64,000 nucleotides of DNA, from the NCBI GenBank assembly GCA_028554795.2, contig CM068827.1:143605751-143669750 (forward strand), given 5' to 3'. The DNA is from Sinohyriopsis cumingii. Its lineage: Eukaryota; Mollusca; Bivalvia; Unionida; Unionidae. The translations under genes and the position numbers were made by a program. Under the pieces are notes generated by a model. That model saw only the letters and a program-made list of their open reading frames with translations. It made no database searches and was not told the DNA's origin. Below are positions 12,358-24,290 of this stretch, piece by piece (within the stretch, counting starts at the first letter, position 1; every line of letters begins with the position of its first letter).

Positions 12358-13345
12358 GCCGATAATAATGCCTTTAATACCGTCACCGTCTTGATGCGGA
12401 CGTTAAGGCCTCTAATACAGTCACCGGATTGATGAGGACTCTAACGCCTCTAACACCGTCACCGTCTTGATGCGGACGTTAAGGCCTCTAATACAGTCAC
12501 CGGATTGATGAGGACTGTAATGCCTCTAACACCGTCACCGTCTTGACGCGGACGTTAAGGCCTCTAATACAGTCACCGGATTGATGAGGACTATAAGGCC
12601 TCTGACACCGTCACCGTCTTGATGCGGACGTTAAGGCCTCTAATACAGTCACCGGATTGATGAGGACTGTAATGCCTCTAACACCGTCACCGTCTTGACG
12701 CGGACGTTAAGGCCTCTAATACAGTCACCGGATTGATGAGGACTATAAGGCCTCTAACACCGTCACCGTCTTGATGCGGACGTTAAGGCCTCTAATACAG
12801 TCACCGGATTGATGAGGACTATAACGCCTCTAACACCGTCACCGTCTTGATGCGGACGTTAAGGCCTCTAATACAGTCACCGGATTGATGAGGACTGTAA
12901 TGCCTCTAACACCGTCACCGTCTTGACGCGGACGTTAAGGCCTCTAATACAGTCACCGGATTGATGAGGACTATAAGGCCTCTAACACCGTCACCGTCTT
13001 GATGCGGACGTTAAGGCCTCTAATACAGTCACCGGATTGATGAGGACTATAAGGCCTCTAACACCGTCACCGTCTTGATGCAGACGTTAAGGCCTCTAAT
13101 ATAGTCACCGGATTGATGAGGACTATAAGGTCTCTAACACAGTCACCGTATTGATGAAGACATTAAGGGCTCTAAAAGTCGTCGTATTGATGAGGACATC
13201 AAGGCATATAACACAGTCACAGTATTGATGCGAACATTAAGGCCTCTAACACTGTCACGGTAGTGATGAGGACTATAAGGCCTCTAACACTGTCGCCGTA
13301 TTTATGCGGACAATAAGGCCTCTAACACTGTCACCGTATTGAACA
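12358..13345. repeat. 38-bp satellite with 76-bp dimer structure
   Basis: About 26 head-to-tail 38-bp monomers. They alternate between type A (GTCACCGTCTTGATGCGGAC...) and type B (GTCACCGGATTGATGAGGAC...), giving a 76-bp dimer. Most monomers contain AGGCCT. A CTGTAATGCC variant of B recurs at spacings near 152 and 228 bp, a sign of higher-order amplification. Copies after about 13130 are increasingly degenerate. GC content is clearly above the surrounding sequence. Confidence 0.93.
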
Positions 13346-14079
13346 ATACTAAGCAATAAAATCATCTGATACCTAGCCTCTGCACGCACTTGTTATATGT
13401 AGTTCAATAGAAGTTTGTTACTATTGGTCGATTTAATAATGTGTGTCTGTGCGATACAGTTGTCGATCACATCGCAATCAAATATAGTCCAAACACCATT
13501 CTTTAGCTGATGTTCACTTAGTGCAATACATGCTACTGCAGGTATTCCTGCCAAATCTTCCAAATACCCGGATGATTCGATATACTCTTACCTGTATTTC
13601 CATGTCTCAATCAGCCATCGAATACAGTCTTAAATATTTGTTTTACTAATCTGGAGTTACATATCTAGACTTATTAATCTGGAGGGGTACACGTCTGATA
13701 ACAGTTTTATTTTCATTAGATTAATTACTGCAGTGGGACTTATCGAACTCCATGCACGCAACAACAGCAATATGGGAGATGAAGCAGAGGAATAACCCGT
13801 CCGAATTTGCAAAGGATACTACGCAGTTTGTTTGACCGTTTGTCTAGTCTAAAATTACAGTTCAAAACAAAACCCATACACTTAAGGCCATTTACTATAT
13901 TTTGTTCTTCACCAATGTACCAAACATGATTTTCATGGAAGGTGTTTTTCCCCATTCCTTAAATTTGACATTTCGTGCGTTGAAAATGTATCCTATACCA
14001 GTTCAAAAGAATTCATGCCGCCGTTTCAGTTGGAAAAGAAGATAGATTATTCTATTTCCCCAGCACCGCCTTAATGTCT

Positions 14080-14080
<1 letters not shown>
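13346..14080. other. Non-coding stretch
   Basis: Unique-looking sequence between the satellite and the GA microsatellite. No gene or element was recognised. Confidence 0.45.

Positions 14081-14118
<38 letters not shown>
14081..14118. repeat. (GA)n microsatellite
   Basis: GA dinucleotides directly abut the left terminus of the foldback element at 14119. They may have replaced its left target duplication. Confidence 0.93.
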
Positions 14119-14119
<1 letters not shown>

Positions 14120-14632
14120 ATCTTCTCTAGCCAAGGTTTCGATATGTTAACCGCATCTACACCTTGGCGGATCGATCAGATATTTCATTGCCTTGTCCTA
14201 GCGAAATCTATTGAATATCACGAGTTATACTCCCCTTATTAAGTAATGCCAACTAACCATTAGCGTGTAACAGTGGGGCATTATACATCGGTCGAAAATG
14301 GTGGAGACAATTATCCTTAGAAGGATACTTTTCGCGTTTAACACCGAAAATAACGTACCAGACCGCTGCCATTGCATTTGTACTTTAGATGAGGGATGTA
14401 TTTTGTACAAACACGGACCGGCAGTGGATAATTGCTTATTTATGAGCCCTTCCATTTGTATGCTCCCCTTGTCTTGATCATGTAGGAACAGCGTTAAATT
14501 TGAAAAACTTGATTTTGATGGGATGCGGTGGCCTGCGTCCACATTAAATGAAATTCACGGACCTGAAACACTGAAATATCTGATCGAGCCGCCAAGGCAG
14601 TGAGCGTGTTGAAAGCTTGGCTAGCGAAGATG
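14119..14632. mobile_element. Long-TIR foldback element, copy 1 (MULE-like)
   Basis: The left arm (14119-14190) begins CATCTTCTCTAGCCAAGG and ends near GATCAGATATTTCATTG. The right arm (14569-14632) is its inverted, diverged counterpart, ending CTTGGCTAGCGAAGATG. The interior of roughly 380 bp matches the interior of the copy at 45218-45699, for example ACACGGACCGGCAGTGG and GGATGCGGTGGC. It has no transposase and is non-autonomous. The Mutator-like assignment rests on the arm length and on the 9-bp duplication at the other copy. The 105-codon minus-strand frame inside it is a shadow. Confidence 0.8.
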
Positions 14633-16264
14633 GAGCGGGATGGTGTGAGATTGATTTTGCACTGAAGGATTGTGAAGAGTAAAATACATGTACATCTGCA
14701 AGTCTAATATATGTGCCAAATATTTCATAGACACCATAAACAAATCTTGCCCCGAAAAGAAGAATGTAGATAATTTTTGATAGATGAACAGACACATAGA
14801 CTAAAACAATAAAATTCTGAAGAATTGTAATTATAAAATCTACACAACCATCCTAGTATATGTACTTAATATTTCACCGTTATATCTTGAACGGTTTTGA
14901 GTTTTGACACGAAAAATAAAGTGTTATGTATGGGTGGATGGAGATACACCAAGAGATAAATACATTACAAAAATATTGAAACTTCTATACCACTATTTCA
15001 ATATGTGTAAAAGGTTTTATAGATATACTGTATATACTAGCTTATAAGATGAGTTCAACTGTAATCAGTAGAACAAACATACACCATGATCTGCTAGTGC
15101 ATTATGCAACCACAGATCAGGAACATTGTTTTTTTTTTGTTTTTTTTGCAGTTTGACTCGTTGTATAAGCGAGTAAAGACGGTATTTAATTATATTGGAA
15201 GTATGCTTCGGAATCAAAAGTTGGAGGAGACGAACGAAGGGACGGATTATATATCGAATACATTGGGCGTGGAATTAAGGATAAGTAATCTCCTAAACAC
15301 TTTTTACTAATATTGTTAAGCTATGAAATGCTATACATTTCATATAACGTATTTACTTCTCACAATGCAATAATCACGAAGGTATTTCGCAGTTCGACTA
15401 GCCTCAGGATTAACAAACCCAAGGCACAACAGAAGTGAGAAATGTTTTCTGGTATGAGTTGGCATACATAATGACCTAGATTGAAAGAAGAAAAGAAAAA
15501 AAAATCGGAATTTTTCACACTCCATGATTTTTAATGTAGTAGTAAAGGACTAAAACAAGATGGCACACAGTATTCGTCAACATTTATTACTTTTTAGTTG
15601 AAGTGCCCTCCAATGCCACTGTCAGATGCGTTTACACGATATACCGTATTTGAGTTTTAACTTATTTCAGTGTTACCGGTCGTGTAACGAACAGCTGAAT
15701 GAAATTCCTGCTGTATCCATAATGATATATTGACAGGTGGTAATATTTACCGGTGGTATTGTATTCCATATACAAAAACCAGCTATACTTTACCCCTGCA
15801 TTAATTATCATAAATGAAGAACTTTTAGGTTTACTATACATGCGGAGAGTACATAAAGTCGATCGACTGCCATTGTAGTCTAAGACATCAACGATATCTT
15901 GGGTACGTATAACTGATAAGTACGGCAAATGCGTGTCAACCACTCACTTCGACCTTCACATTGCCGATGCGGGAGGTTCACGTGAAGATAGAGTGTTCGA
16001 TCGAAGTGTAACAGTTAAGTCTAGCACGGCCAGCCAGAGATGGTATTATGTTGTTGTACCAGCCTGGAAGCTGGTACAAATGATATACACACATGGTATG
16101 CTCATTAAACATGCATACTGAACCACTCTAAAATGGGATGGGTTGTTATTTGTTCTTTTGGGGGAGGGGCTATAGAGATTTCAACATTCAGGTAAAAGGA
16201 CTTAAATAAGTCAAGTCATGTAACACGGGGCCAAACAACACACCAGTTTTACATGGGGACGCAG
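14633..16264. other. Non-coding stretch
   Basis: AT-rich, with homopolymer T and A runs near 15120 and 15490. No supported gene or mobile element. Confidence 0.45.
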
Positions 16265-16267
16265 TTA

Positions 16268-16728
16268 GGGGCCGTCCATTTAGTACGTACACATGGAGGC
16301 TGAAATGGAGGGGGGTATCCCAAATGCATACGCTTGCGTACGGGGTGGGTGGGTGTCTACTAATAATGTACTTACGCATAGGAAACGGGGGGGGGGGGGG
16401 TAAAAACTTTATAACAATTTCTATAATAGGTAAGTCTGCGTTTGAATTTTAGCGGACACTAGACAAACTGTTTCAAGTTGCGCAGCTTGTTTCATTGATG
16501 CAGCCAGACAGTCAACTTCGGTGGACTATCGGTTTTATTAAGCATATTAATACTAATCTTTTATAGTTTTTGCGTGGATTATACATAAGCCGTTCTATAG
16601 AATTGGGTGGGGGTGCGTCAAGGGTATGTACGCAGGTGGGTGGGTGTGTAAAAAGTACGCATGTGTACGGGGGGGGGGGAAGGTCTAAACTTTGCCAGAC
16701 TTGCGTACATACTAAATGGATTGGCCTC
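16268..16728. mobile_element. PIF/Harbinger-like MITE
   Basis: The left terminus GGGGCCGTCCATTTAGTACG and the inverted right terminus (GAGGCCAATCCATTTAGTAT) match over about 22 bases. The element is flanked by TTA on both sides (16265-16267 and 16729-16731), the 3-bp duplication typical of PIF/Harbinger. The interior carries G-rich runs and inverted ACGTAC/GTACG motifs and has no transposase. Confidence 0.72.
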
Positions 16729-17127
16729 TTACTTAACTCATCGACCTTAAGGGCAAAGGTCACCTGTGATTCAAAACCCTCGGTAAATGTGGGAAATTAA
16801 GTAATGAAACTTACCAAACTGGATTTATACCTGATGGGAGACGAGTACGAGCTAAGACACTCAAATTTAGAATTAAAAAAAAAAAAAAATAAGAGACTGA
16901 ACAGACGGCAATATCTCATTGCAAATTCTTCTTAGTTTATTTGCTTTCAAGGGGGAAAAAATTGCACCATGGAGGGCGTTATAAATAAACTAAATGTTAC
17001 AACTACAGACTACACACACCAATTGATCGACTTATTGGAGGTTCCTATCAGACTATGTACCATTTTGTTGTAAAATCTCAGTACGAGAAATCATGACGGA
17101 CATAATTTAATTTGATTCTTCAAAATC

Positions 17128-17312
17128 CGGGGGGGGGGGGGAATGGGCTGAGTGGTCTAGAACATTCACTTCTGCAGCATGGGTTCGGCCTATGTGGGTA
17201 TGTGAGAAAGCTTGCCAGTAGCTTCTCGTGGGTCGGTGGTTCTTCCTCTACCATTAATACTGGCCGCTATTTATAGCCTATCATGTGCTGAAAATGGCGT
17301 TAAAACCCACAA
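17128..17312 (+). mobile_element. tRNA-derived SINE, family 1, degraded head
   Basis: The 3' half is well preserved: CTTGCCAGTAGCTTCTCGTG, the ACCATTAATACTGGCCGC motif and GGCGTTAAAACCC. The tRNA-like head is shortened and carries an expanded G run near 17129-17140. The direct repeat CAAAATC at 17121-17127 and 17313-17319 is a likely target duplication. Confidence 0.8.
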
Positions 17313-17319
17313 CAAAATC

Positions 17320-20300
17320 AGAGGTATATTTGCTCACCTCTGATTTGTAGATATCAAACGAAACAAAAATCTAATCTATAACTTTTTTATAGAATAAAAG
17401 TATCTTACGCCTACCGTTCGTTTATCAATACTGTGGACTTATTGACATCTCAGTTTGTTATTCCCCCATGGCGTAACAATACGCATATAATTAGGGTTTT
17501 AAGGGTAGTACACTATTCCTTCTGTATTCTCAAGATCTGATTAACTTTCAGCTTATTAATTAATAATAATATCAGAAAATAATCCCCGTTTCTGCAATGA
17601 ATTAAACAGGTTACAGTTACATTGAAATTCCCAATGCTTTCACTTTTCTCTCTCGCTCATGCCGTAAGAGAAAAAACCCCCCTCAAAACGTGTAATTTTA
17701 ATGGAATGGGAACACATTTAACTGGATGAAAACCTTGAACTTGAACTTACACCAAGTAACCTCGAAGTACTCGAATCCCTATTTGAACGTGTACACTTTC
17801 CACAATGTTAAAAGATACCAAAGATACAATGTTGCAATAGCCTTTGGACGCCCAACGGTAAATTCATTGGCATCATACAAATACTAAAATCTCTTCGAAG
17901 TGCGTGCTAAAACTGGCATACAAACGGACCAGGTGAGGGAAGATATTTTAAAAACATATATATTTAATTAAATACTTATTGATGGTTGGTCATTGCGCTT
18001 AAACCATTCCCGCGTCGTCCATATGTACTGGGTTGCGTTTTTCTTGTTTGAGACACTACCCATGCGACCTTTTAGTGTACTGGCGATTTAAAACACCTTT
18101 AGATCTGAACTCCTAATCTTCCATATTTGATCAATACGAGTGGCAGCTACGGAAATGTGCAAACAGTGTTCAAAAAGAATTGTGAAGGGCTAAAACAATG
18201 TGTAGAGGTCACACCAGGAAGGGATGTTTGTAGTTTCCTCTCTCCATCAATGTTTCCTGTAGCCAGTCTTCAACTCCCTTGGAACAAAACTACATGTATG
18301 TGTACGTGGCATAAATGAAATATACGTGTAGTACGTACGCTGTATATAGTTATATCATAGGTTGCTTTATTTTTTATATAAAATAAGATCCCGGCCCCGT
18401 TCCGCAAAGATTAAATTATGTCCCTTTAAAGCTAAAAGGCCGTTCAATCAAGTCTTTTTCCCTCATGTACTTGCTACCCGTTGAAATAGATCAGTGATGC
18501 AGTTCTTAACTAATTTGGGGAAACTTCAGGCGTTTCTTCAAGCAAGAATTACACTGATTGGGACCAAAAATCGGATTTTAAGATTAATGTCCTATTCGAC
18601 AAAACTTCCTTCGTCTTTAATTGCAGGACGCTGTCGGGAATATTAGACTCCAACCTACAGTTGGCATCATTTTCTCATAGAAGGTCAAGTTACATTGTAT
18701 CAAAATCAACAAAGTTTCAACGGGGTCAGGTAGTACAATACTCTATGGACGTAACTGAATTCTATTGCAGTTGAATGCCGTTTTTTAACGGCACATGTTA
18801 ACACATTAGCACTTCTGCACATGACACGTAGACGCAGCCCGAATCCCCGGCTGGATTTGGTGGGTACTGACCACGTGACCGTTGTGCACTAAGCTACACT
18901 TAAAACACGAAATCTGGTTTGTGAACCACATTTGCTTAAAGTCATTCATTTTTGGAAGGCATATTCTTCATGCGAACCTTTCAAGATGCAAGGATAGTTT
19001 ATATCTACTGGAAAACCATAGCTTTAGCCTGATAAATACCAGGATAATTGTGTAAACTGGTCATGTGATTGACGATAGTTGCATGTACCTTTTGCAATAA
19101 AGGTTGTACTAGCGCACCCTAAAGCAATGATTAAAATGGGGATGCAGGTCTACATATGTTGGAGGTTTCCATTTAATTAGATCACAGCTTAAAACAGCTC
19201 CTTAACTAGAAATTAATGACATCAGCCTTCAACTTTTTAAGGAAGTATTGCTCCGATTTAAAATTCTAATGCATTTTGATTTTTGCTGTCCAACATTTGA
19301 GGATTCCCGTCTCATTAAAAAAAAAAAATACTTATATCGGTCTCCTTGAGAGATGGGGCCCGTTTTGTTTTCATCTTTCAAGGTTCTATCATAATAAGTT
19401 GAGTGCATTGCCAAAGGAAACACCTCAGTTCAATGGGGCAATCAACTCCACACCCTAATGGTCACTGGAGTGTAATGCATCAACAAGTAACCACTAGGTT
19501 GCAAGAATGGTATCGAGTGATTCTATACCACACCTCTCATTTAATAAAAAGCAGAATATCCAGACAAGGTAATCAACAATCATGTTCACTTAGTCATCTT
19601 TCTTTGCACAATAAAAGAAAAACATCCCACAATGCTCTTCCTAGAATAGATCTCTGCTACATCTCACCATGGTCACCCATAGAAATTTGTGTATTCAAGG
19701 AGTGGACTGGACATATTGTCTGGTGAATATGCAATCAAGACTATTCAGATGTGACAAGAAAATGAAGTTAATTTGTGTATTCAAGTGATGGTGTGAAGAA
19801 CAATCAAGATGCAATTCACATTACTCATTTTAATTATTCTTGAACTCTTCCTTTTATATAAAAATAATGCATATAATTATATATAATTATATATATATAC
19901 ACTGACTGGCAACACTGGTTGACAGGCAAAATAAATAAAGAGCAAAGCATTTTACAGCTTAGCTGGTCGACATTGCCAGCTTGGGGCAAACCTCCCCATA
20001 CAGATCGATGATTTACTCCAAACTGGGAAATGAAATATTTAAATAAAATATGAACGTATTTACAATGACTATGATACATGAAAAATGTTATGAAGAAATA
20101 ATGGAGTGCTAACCATATTTAATAAACTTTTTGTACAGATTACACATTTCAACAAGCCCGCTTGAAGTTTTCACCAGAACGTACAAAATGATACCAATCT
20201 AAATAAAATATTTTAACTTCTTGTATGCATGTAACATTACCAGGATTCTAATTGATTTTCACTCCAAAGTGTATAAAAACATTCTAAAATTTTCCAAAAG

Positions 20301-21086
20301 ACCAGGATCAAATTTTTTAACATTTCAACGGGTTCTTTAAATAAAAATAAAAAAATGCCTGAATAAAATTTGTACAAGATTTGCTACACAACTTTTTCCA
20401 TTAACGAGTCAAATTTTAAATGATCAGACTTCAATGGTAGCCGTTTAATGTTAATAACTTGAATGAACCTGATGAAACTGATAAATATGAACAGGAACAT
20501 CTCTACTCCTGCCCCAGATCCAAGTTTATGTGGCAGTGCCTTCTGACTAGGTGTGTTCTATCAATGTGAGCAAATAATCTTGCATAAATATTTTTGGAAT
20601 GAAAATGATTCAATTTACAAATTAAAGTAGTTAGCTGCAAGTACGGAATTTCTTTCTTTTGCTCAACAGTTTTTTTAAATTAACACATTAGCACCAATGA
20701 TAAATCTGAAATCAAAGATAAAATGAGCATTGTTCCTTCCATAAAGAAAAGTTTAATCTCTTTTCAAGAGATGTTAGTTGTCATTGCATTGAAATGGCAG
20801 GTAAATTACTGTACTTAAACAAGTACAACACAAGCATACTGAGGTACGGTCCTACCACATGCATTCCTGATCACACAGGCACACAAATAAATAGTCACAT
20901 GCAGGCCGCAAACAGCCATGCCACAGATTTATACAGTCTCCTAATCACAATGTTTGGAGAGCTGTTATGCTATAGTACGAAGCTGCTTGGTGCAAACCCT
21001 GAGCAAATGAGGTATTTCTGATTGTTGGATTCATTGTTCCTTGAGTTGCTAATTTAATTGCACATGAACTAATCCTAGAACTTTCA
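17320..21086. other. Non-coding stretch including the likely PIM kinase 3' UTR
   Basis: No coding exon was recognised. The part just below 21087 must hold the 3' UTR of the minus-strand kinase. ATTAAA (minus strand) at 20752-20757 is one possible polyadenylation signal, about 330 bp past the stop, and the same hexamer recurs further downstream. No canonical minus-strand AATAAA was found between about 20000 and 21086. The rest is AT-rich without clear repeats. Confidence 0.4.
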
Positions 21087-23716
21087 TCAAATGCTCTCTT
21101 GGCTGCTCATTGACACAGCATCCACTGAATGATTATGATCCATATTTCTCAAGTTCAGTTTATCTACTGGCACTGGACAAGACTCCATTAACCAGGGGTG
21201 TTCAAGGATTTCCTCTACTGATGGTCTGTCTGAAGGCCTAATAGACAAACACTTTCTGATTAGATCTTTCACATCTGAAAAAAAAAGATAGTAGCAGAAG
21301 TTAGTTACTGAAATCTACAAGCTGAGTCACAATGGGAACAATACCAGGAAATGTTTTATAATGTAGGCGGAAGAAAAACTAGGAAATTTTTGTGTAAACA
21401 GCACTTCAAGAATAAAAATGGATAAAAATATTGTGACACTAAACAAGCGATAAATGATGACTGGTCAGTGATAACAGGTTTAACCAAAAAAATCCAGTAC
21501 ACCAGCTTTTAAATCAATCCTAGATTATTGGCTCATATATTCATCGACTGAATGCAGAAGGGTTCATTTATTAAATTCAAAAGGGTAGTACAAGTACTTA
21601 CCATGGGAGATCTTTCCCTTGAAAGTGATTTCAGCCTTAAGAATTTGTTCATCTTGTTCAAATGGAATATCTCCACACACCATGTCATACAGCAGAATAC
21701 CAAGGGACCACACAGTTGCAGATCTGCCATGGTATCTGTGGCAACGAATCCATTCTGGGGGGCTGTACACTCGTGTACCTGTGCAGAGATAAAACGTGAC
21801 CATAAGAATACGAAAAACTATATGCTTAAATATATTTAGTCATAAATTGAATACAGATGGCCTAGAGCATTGTATTATATCCTTAAATTTTAAAACTCGA
21901 CATATGAACAAAAGTTGCTCCATTATCCTCAATTCGCATACCCTGTTCAAAACCATCTAAACACTCGATTATTGGATTTATATAATGTTCCGACAAATGC
22001 AAAACACAAAAACAATCCGACAAGGGATGGACCTTCTGTCTTCCAACCAATCGTACCGAAACAAAAGTGGGTCTATCGATCCAAACGGATTTCCCAACGT
22101 CAGTGTAAAGCAGCTATAATGGGAAATTCAATACTGAACAGTCGGGTCACGCGAAAGAACAATCGTTCCCAGTGACCTAGTGAGAATTTTGGCTGGGGTT
22201 ATGCGAGGTAGCTACTGCTGCTTTTGCTGCAGAGGAAAAGCTGATCTGCTAGCAACTAAACATAGAATCTCAAACCATGCTGATCGTGGTTGCTTGCCCT
22301 GCCAAAATTGGGCCCAGGCATGGGAACTACATTTACAGATTATCTGAGTCACTGAAAGCTAACAAGTTCTTTCGAATTCATAACTAGGACCAAGTTCTTC
22401 GTTACTGACTGTTGACGGGAATAATTCTTATTACGAATGAATTGTAAATCTATATTACAATATATGTATGAAACAGTCTCCATAAAATCAATGAAAAAAA
22501 TTAAATTGATGAAATACCAGATCTTTACACATGAAAAGTTAATTTTAAAAACTCTGAAAGAAAAAATGCAGAGCGTGACTACAAATGAAAAAATCGTAAT
22601 CCAAATGCGTAAGACACTCACCATCAAAAGTTAGGTAGACCGTGTCTTTAAGTAAAGCACCAGACCCGAAGTCAATTAGCTTCAGCTCGTCTGTTTTCAA
22701 ATCCACTAGAATATTCTCATCCTTGATGTCTCGATGAACTACACCAGCTCTATGAATGTTAATAACTGTTTGAACAATTTGTCTAAAGAACGACCGAGCA
22801 GTTGTCTCATCTAATACTCCTTTTTCTGTGATGTAGTCAAATAAATCCTTCACCGATTCTGGGCGTTCCATCACAATCACAAAACTGTCCTTCATTTCAT
22901 ACCAGTCCAACATAGTGATAATTCCACATAGGTGCGAGACCTTCTTCAACAGGCATATTTCCATAGGTACAGATTGTCCATTGAGCTGTTGAGAATAAAA
23001 GACAAGGTACATTAAAACATTATGACAAAAGTACTTCAACTGAATTTTTTAATATAAAAACACATGAAAAAGCTGTTAATGATAGACACTGTCCTTATTT
23101 GACATTTACTTTTTAAACTTTTACAGAGGACTAGCAATATAGTGCAAGAATTTATATTCAACATCTTTATTATATGTTTGATGTTCTTAAAGTATCCTCT
23201 CCCAAACTAAACTGTAAAATAGCAAAATGTCTCACCTGCCCCCATTCTGACACTTTTTCTCTCGCTATATGCTTAATAGCCACCTGAAATAAAGAAAAAG
23301 AAGCGTGTTAACTTTGTGATGAAGGTATCTATTTAGATGACGTTCATTTTTTGGCATTAAAAAAAAAGTATTCCGCGGGAAAAGACACGCGAATTTATTC
23401 TAAAATGTAATCCACTCAGCGTTTACGTACCGGTAGATTGTCTCTTTTTCTGACGCCGCTGTAAACAGTGCCAAAACCGCCACTTCCAAGTACTTGGCCC
23501 ACAATATAGTTTCTTGAAAAGGTTTCACGTGGATCTTTGCCTGTAAAAAGAAAAAGCGTTAAGTTACAAATAATTGTTCAAATTTTTTTTTTAATCACAT
23601 TGAATTCACAATATTAAATTTACAAACGCCTATAAAGAAATCTTACATTGTTTCTCTTTTTCGTGTACTATGTGTCCTGTACTGCAGTTAAATAACACCA
23701 ACTTTCGTCCCAGCAT
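21087..23716 (-). CDS. PIM-family serine/threonine protein kinase (complete, six coding exons)
   Basis: Minus-strand coding exons are 23647-23716, 23431-23540, 23236-23283, 22622-22985, 21602-21778 and 21087-21274. All introns are GT-AG, all phases agree, and they total 957 nt (318 residues). The single kinase domain shows the glycine loop [11 protein letters not shown] (residues 42-52) and AIKH with catalytic Lys64. The C-helix Glu85 sits in [11 protein letters not shown]. The proline hinge ERP (116-118), characteristic of PIM kinases, is followed by HRDIKDEN (160-167), DFGSGALL (181-188), YSPPEW and RPSDRPS. The family is constitutively active and phosphorylates basic-directed Ser/Thr sites in cytoplasm and nucleus to promote survival and growth. 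The short N-terminus and six-exon layout resemble vertebrate PIM genes; orthology to PIM1, 2 or 3 cannot be settled. The ATG at 23714-23716 was chosen because exon 1 then ends in the phase exon 2 needs. Introns are 106, 147, 250, 843 and 327 bp. No broken residue was seen. Confidence 0.96.
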
Positions 23717-24123
23717 GTTTGAGCTGATATACACGTGAGTCGTTGGCTGCACACAACAAGTAAGATTCGTCCACACTGTAACGTGTTCAGTTTGATTCTG
23801 AGTTATTCAAAACATTGGCGTGTACTAAGAACGTTGATCCATGGTAGTGAACTGAAACTAGGACAGGATTACTCCGCGTACAGGACATACGTCTTGGCAC
23901 GACTCCAAGTTTATTTTTAAAAAACAAAAATATCATCTTTTAACAGAAAAGTGTACGTCTCTTTACAAACTAATTTAACTGTGTTGAAAGTATGGGATAA
24001 AAAGCCAACTGTTAACAACAAATCCTACCAGACATGGAACTATTTTTTTCATGAGTAGCACATGTCTAGTGTCGATTATACTGCACTCCGGTTCGCTGGC
24101 TAGCTGCCAACTACGTCGGAAAC

Positions 24124-24290
24124 ATGCTTTGCATTCCTACGGTTTAGTAGACCAATCATGCGTTTTCCCGCTTATCTCCTCCTACCGAATTGCAGCCAAT
24201 CAATGGCGAAGTCTACTTGTAACAGGTACGAAGACTTGCACTTGAAGCTTAGGGTCATGAGTGATAGTGTAAAGCTTTTTCCCGCCAAAT
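24124..24290 (-). promoter_or_regulatory. Possible PIM kinase promoter: CCAAT and E2F-like motifs
   Basis: About 0.4-0.6 kb upstream of the kinase start codon lie CCAAT boxes at 24152-24156 and 24196-24200. There is an E2F-like TTTTCCCGC at 24163-24171 and a consensus-like TTTCCCGCCAAA at 24278-24289. ATGCTTTGCAT at 24124-24134 is a palindromic octamer-like site. Clustering upstream of a kinase that is often transcriptionally controlled is suggestive. The transcription start is unknown and such motifs occur by chance. Confidence 0.35.

Noticed and set aside
14225..14542. 105-codon minus-strand ORF
   Set aside because: Lies wholly in the interior of the foldback element and is not conserved as a frame in the second copy.
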